Of a stretch of DNA of 9,939 nt, positions 7,020-9,939 are shown in pieces; within the stretch, counting starts at the first letter, position 1; every line of letters starts with the position of its first letter. Under the pieces are notes generated by a model that saw only the letters and a list, made by a program, of their open reading frames with translations, was not told where the DNA came from and ran no database searches. Position numbers and translations under genes: made by a program. Source of the stretch: Verrucomicrobiia bacterium (GTDB taxonomy: Bacteria; Verrucomicrobiota; Verrucomicrobiia; Limisphaerales; Palsa-1400); contig JAICXV010000029.1 in assembly GCA_025934545.1 (NCBI GenBank), positions 1-9,939 on the forward strand, read 5' to 3'.

Positions 7020-7244
7020 ATGAGCTATCTCACTGTGGAAGTTACTATCGATCATGGGAAGCTGGTGCCGAAAAATCCGGAGAAGTTGCCGGCCACAGGC
7101 AGTGGTGTCCTGATGGTTGCGATTCCCGAAGATGCTCAGACGAACTCACGCCCCAGTCGCGTGAAGCTTCCACTTATTCAAGGCGATGGTCGCCGAACAA
7201 TCAACCCCAGCGCGCAAGAATTGGATGCCAGCCTCTGGGATTAA
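7020..7244 (+). CDS. VapB-like antitoxin
   Basis: This 74-residue protein begins 48 nt after purQ and overlaps the toxin gene at its 3' end. The N-terminal half (VEVTIDHGKLVPKNPEKL, 6-23, then SGVLMVAI, 28-35) resembles the small beta-rich AF2212/DUF104-type antitoxin fold, which typically reads 'V-E-A-x-Y-x-x-G-x-L-x-P'. The C-terminal part, VKLPLIQGDGRRTINPSAQE (48-67) followed by LDASLWD, resembles the toxin-embracing tail found in antitoxins paired with PIN toxins. It should neutralise the downstream ribonuclease and may repress its own promoter. Family placement is from pattern memory; the antitoxin role is supported mainly by its size and by the overlapping PIN gene. Confidence 0.72.
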   Translation: MSYLTVEVTIDHGKLVPKNPEKLPATGSGVLMVAIPEDAQTNSRPSRVKLPLIQGDGRRTINPSAQELDASLWD

Positions 7245-7662
7245 ACTCGCAGACGCAAATGTCTGGCTCGCGCTTGCGTTCAGTGATCATCAGCACCACG
7301 CAAGGGCTGCGGCTTGGTTCGAAAATCAACCGGATCGCTCGTGTGCGTTCTGCCGTATTACGCAATTGGCGTTGTTGCGGCATCTGACAAACGGGAAAAT
7401 TATGGGGAAATTTGTTCAAACTCAGCAACAAGCCTGGAGCGCCTTTGATCGTTTCCTGAGTGATCCGCGATGTATCTTTTTAGAAGAGCCTGCCGCAATT
7501 GAGGCCGTATTTCGTAGCTTTACCAGCGCCGCTTCCAGTTCTTTGGAGCGATGGACTGATGCGTATTTGGCAGCGTTGGCAATAGTAACCCAGTCGCAAT
7601 TTGTGACCTTTGACAAAGGTTTCGACCGTTTTCACGGCGTTGATTACGTTCTCCTGTCTTGA
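7225..7662 (+). CDS. VapC-like PIN-domain toxin ribonuclease
   Basis: Starting at the ATG at 7225, the protein has 145 residues and overlaps the antitoxin stop by 20 nt, which suggests translational coupling; an ATG at 7186 would add 13 residues. PIN-domain marks are LADANVWLAL (D10), RITQLALLRHLTN (Q47 where many VapCs have Glu), TDAYLAALA (D112) and FVTFDKGFDRF (D130). These acidic residues bind Mg2+ in the RNase active site. The sequence resembles the TA-associated PIN subgroup of the Mycobacterium VapC type, in which TQL replaces the SEL/TEL motif in some members. It should cleave RNA when not bound by antitoxin; the target is unknown. It ends 7 nt before purL. Confidence 0.85.
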   Translation: MPASGIKLADANVWLALAFSDHQHHARAAAWFENQPDRSCAFCRITQLALLRHLTNGKIMGKFVQTQQQAWSAFDRFLSDPRCIFLEEPAAIEAVFRSFTSAASSSLERWTDAYLAALAIVTQSQFVTFDKGFDRFHGVDYVLLS

Positions 7663-7669
7663 GTGAGTT

Positions 7670-9939
7670 ATGACCCAAGCTATTACTCCTGAATTGGTCA
7701 AAAAGCATAACCTCACGCCCGAGGAATACGAAAAGATTAAAGGCATTCTCGGGCGCGAGCCGAGTTATACGGAGTTGGGAATTTTCTCGGTCATGTGGAG
7801 CGAGCATTGCTCTTATAAAAACACCCGGCCGTTGCTGAAAACGTTTCCGACAAAGTCGCCGAAAATTTTGGTGGGCGCAGGTGAAGAGAACGCGGGCATC
7901 ATCGACATCGGCGACAACCTCGCGATTGCGTTCAAGATCGAATCGCACAATCACCCCAGCGCCGTGGAACCATTTCAAGGCGCGGCGACGGGTGTCGGCG
8001 GAATTATCCGCGATATTTTTACGATGGGCGCACGTCCGGTTTGTGCGCTCAACTCGCTGCGGTTTGGGCCGATCACGGCGAACGGTTCCGGTGATAATGC
8101 CCAGGTGGCAAACAATCGACGGCTCTTTGGCGGCGTCGTTTCCGGCATTGCCCATTATGGCAACTGTTTCGGCATTCCGACGATCGCCGGTGAGGTTTGT
8201 TTTGATAAATCCTACGAAGGCAATCCGCTGGTGAATGCGTTTTGTCTCGGCGTGCTGCGGCACGATCAGATTGCGCGCGGCAAGGCGGAAGGTATCGGCA
8301 ACCCCGTCTTCTACGTCGGACCCGCCACCGGTCGCGATGGTTTGGCCGGTGCGGCGTTTGCGTCGCAAGACCTGACCCAGGAATCGGCGGAGCAACAACG
8401 CGGCGCGGTGCAAGTGGGCGATCCGTTTATGGAAAAGCTCGTTTGCGAAGCGTGCCTGGAATTGCTGGCGACTGATGCCGTTGCCGGAATTCAAGACATG
8501 GGCGCAGCCGGACTGACCTGCTCCACTTGCGAAACGGCGGCGCGCGCCGGAACGGGAATCGAAATCGAGCTGAACAAAGTCCCGCAACGCGCGCCAAACA
8601 TGACGCCCTACGAAATCATGCTCAGCGAATCGCAGGAGCGCATGTTGATTATCGTCAAGAAGGGGCGCGAAGAAGAAGTGAAACGAATTTTCGACAAATG
8701 GGATTTGCCATGGGCACACATCGGAAACGTTACGGACACCGGACAGATGGTCGTCAGATTTAACGGTGAGATCGTCGCGAATATTCCCGCGAGAAAACTT
8801 GCCGATGAAGCGCCCGTTTATTTTCGCGATGCGGCTGAGCCGGCTTATCTAAAGGCCGTTCGTCAATTTAGATTAGACGGCGTGGCTGATTGCACAGATG
8901 CCGTTGGAGCGTTGAAACAACTGCTGGCCTGGCCGACGATCGCGTCGAAGAACTGGGTTTACCGGCAATACGATCACATGGTGCGCGATGGTTCGGTGGT
9001 CTGCCCGGGATCGGATGCTGCGGTGATTCGGATCAAAGAAGACTCGGTTCCGAGCGCGGGCAGGTCGAAAGAAACTAAAGAAAAACTCATTGCGCTGACG
9101 GTGGATTGTAACGCCGGTTACGTTTATCTCGACCCATACGAAGGCGGCAAACTCGCCGTGGCCGAAGCGATTCGTAACCTCGCCTGCTCCGGCGCCGTGC
9201 CACTCGGGTCGACCGATAATTTGAATTTTGCCAATCCGCATAATCCGGAATTGTTTTGGCAATTGAAAGAATCCGTGCGCGGTGTGGCGGATGCATGCCG
9301 GTTTTTCAATGCGCCGGTGACCGGCGGCAATTGCAGTCTTTATAATCAAAGCCCAAACGGACCGATCGATCCCACGCCGACGGTCGCCGTCGTCGGTCAA
9401 ATTGAAAAAGCCGAATATGTCACCACACAGTGGTTTAAGGACGAAGGTGACGTGATTATTTTGTTGGGAGACATCGCGGATTCGGCCGATCCCCTGCTCG
9501 GGCTCGGCGGCTCAGCTTATTTGCAAACGGTTCACCATCTGAAAACGGGAACCCCGCCGCGTTGCGATATGGAAAAAGAACGGACTCTGCACAACGCGCT
9601 GCGCGGATTCATCCAATGCGCCAGCATCAAGAGCGCGCATGATTGCAGTGAAGGCGGGCTGGCGGTTGCGCTCGCAGAATCGTGCATTTCACAACAGGTC
9701 GCACGGGAAACTCCGCGATTGATTGGCGCGCAGATTGATTTGAGTACAGCGGGCATGAGCCGATTGGATGCTCTGCTCTTCGGCGAATCGCAGTCGCGCG
9801 TAGTGATTTCCGTCGCGCCGCTGGATGAGGTAAAAGTCCTGGAGCGCGCGAAGATTCTCGGAATTGCTGCAACGAAGCTCGGGACGGTTGGTGGCACCGA
9901 TTTAACCATCAAAACACCGCAAGGCGAGTTCAAGTGGAA
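7670..9939 (+). CDS. purL: Phosphoribosylformylglycinamidine synthase subunit PurL, small type (3' end outside window)
   Basis: The frame runs open from the ATG at 7670 to the window edge, covering 756 codons, close to a full small-type PurL of roughly 730-770 residues, so only a short C-terminus is missing. With PurS and PurQ it makes FGAM from FGAR, ATP and glutamine-derived ammonia in the cytoplasm. Visible motifs are [12 protein letters not shown] (42-53, catalytic H46), [21 protein letters not shown] (90-110), [14 protein letters not shown] (272-285), MLSESQERM (317-325), [18 protein letters not shown] (488-505) and [12 protein letters not shown] (550-561). These cover both halves of the duplicated AIRS/PurM-like fold. 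A weak GAG precedes the ATG. It follows the VapC stop by 7 nt, so it is likely read on the same message. Confidence 0.96.
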   Translation, partial: MTQAITPELVKKHNLTPEEYEKIKGILGREPSYTELGIFSVMWSEHCSYKNTRPLLKTFPTKSPKILVGAGEENAGIIDIGDNLAIAFKIESHNHPSAVEPFQGAATGVGGIIRDIFTMGARPVCALNSLRFGPITANGSGDNAQVANNRRLFGGVVSGIAHYGNCFGIPTIAGEVCFDKSYEGNPLVNAFCLGVLRHDQIARGKAEGIGNPVFYVGPATGRDGLAGAAFASQDLTQESAEQQRGAVQVGDPFMEKLVCEACLELLATDAVAGIQDMGAAGLTCSTCETAARAGTGIEIELNKVPQRAPNMTPYEIMLSESQERMLIIVKKGREEEVKRIFDKWDLPWAHIGNVTDTGQMVVRFNGEIVANIPARKLADEAPVYFRDAAEPAYLKAVRQFRLDGVADCTDAVGALKQLLAWPTIASKNWVYRQYDHMVRDGSVVCPGSDAAVIRIKEDSVPSAGRSKETKEKLIALTVDCNAGYVYLDPYEGGKLAVAEAIRNLACSGAVPLGSTDNLNFANPHNPELFWQLKESVRGVADACRFFNAPVTGGNCSLYNQSPNGPIDPTPTVAVVGQIEKAEYVTTQWFKDEGDVIILLGDIADSADPLLGLGGSAYLQTVHHLKTGTPPRCDMEKERTLHNALRGFIQCASIKSAHDCSEGGLAVALAESCISQQVARETPRLIGAQIDLSTAGMSRLDALLFGESQSRVVISVAPLDEVKVLERAKILGIAATKLGTVGGTDLTIKTPQGEFKW

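Noticed and set aside
7520..8719. Long minus-strand open frame (about 400 codons) opposite vapC and purL
   Set aside because: It lies antisense to conserved PurL motifs and its composition is Arg/His-rich as expected for a reverse-strand shadow.
1..9939. CRISPR array, tRNA, rRNA, insertion sequence or prophage genes
   Set aside because: No regularly spaced direct repeats, cloverleaf-like segments, transposase motifs or phage structural genes were seen by reading both strands.

Overview
The window comes from a bacterial chromosome of moderate GC content. Gene content is mostly housekeeping and ordinary. Several features hint at the Planctomycetota/Verrucomicrobiota/Chlamydiota superphylum, most likely Verrucomicrobiota: a tandem-ACT protein, an FHA/zinc-finger membrane protein, mixed Shine-Dalgarno use, and a GCGGACTAAAGTCCGC palindrome that resembles repeats I recall from Verrucomicrobiota genomes. 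This placement is an inference from memory, not a computed result.

Layout. The left end (1-576, minus) holds the N-terminal part of a secreted GDPD/PI-PLC-superfamily phosphodiesterase. Diverging from it across a 153-nt spacer that contains a perfect 7-bp dyad is a two-gene plus-strand operon (730-2811): a membrane-SRPBCC fusion protein and a zinc-dependent medium-chain dehydrogenase of the formaldehyde dehydrogenase-like group. After a palindrome and a candidate sigma70-type promoter comes a tandem-ACT small-molecule-binding protein (2930-3322). A minus-strand block follows (3341-5853). Read in transcription order it contains gmd (GDP-mannose 4,6-dehydratase), a protein with FHA, B-box-like zinc finger and multiple membrane segments, and a previously uncalled 28-residue single-span membrane microprotein.

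The right end (5960-9939, plus) is the purine-biosynthesis cluster purS-purQ-purL, encoding the three subunits of the small-type FGAM synthase. A complete VapBC-like toxin-antitoxin pair lies between purQ and purL, 48 nt after purQ and 7 nt before purL, so purL sits directly downstream of the toxin gene. purL runs off the right edge only a few codons short of a usual family length.

The most notable points are the toxin-antitoxin module inside the purine operon with a possible leaderless promoter, the 28-aa microprotein, the FHA/zinc-finger/membrane fusion, and the short dyads between genes. I see no CRISPR array, rRNA, tRNA, transposase or prophage gene, and no convincing undescribed defence system. 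No stretch longer than about 300 bases lacks a gene.
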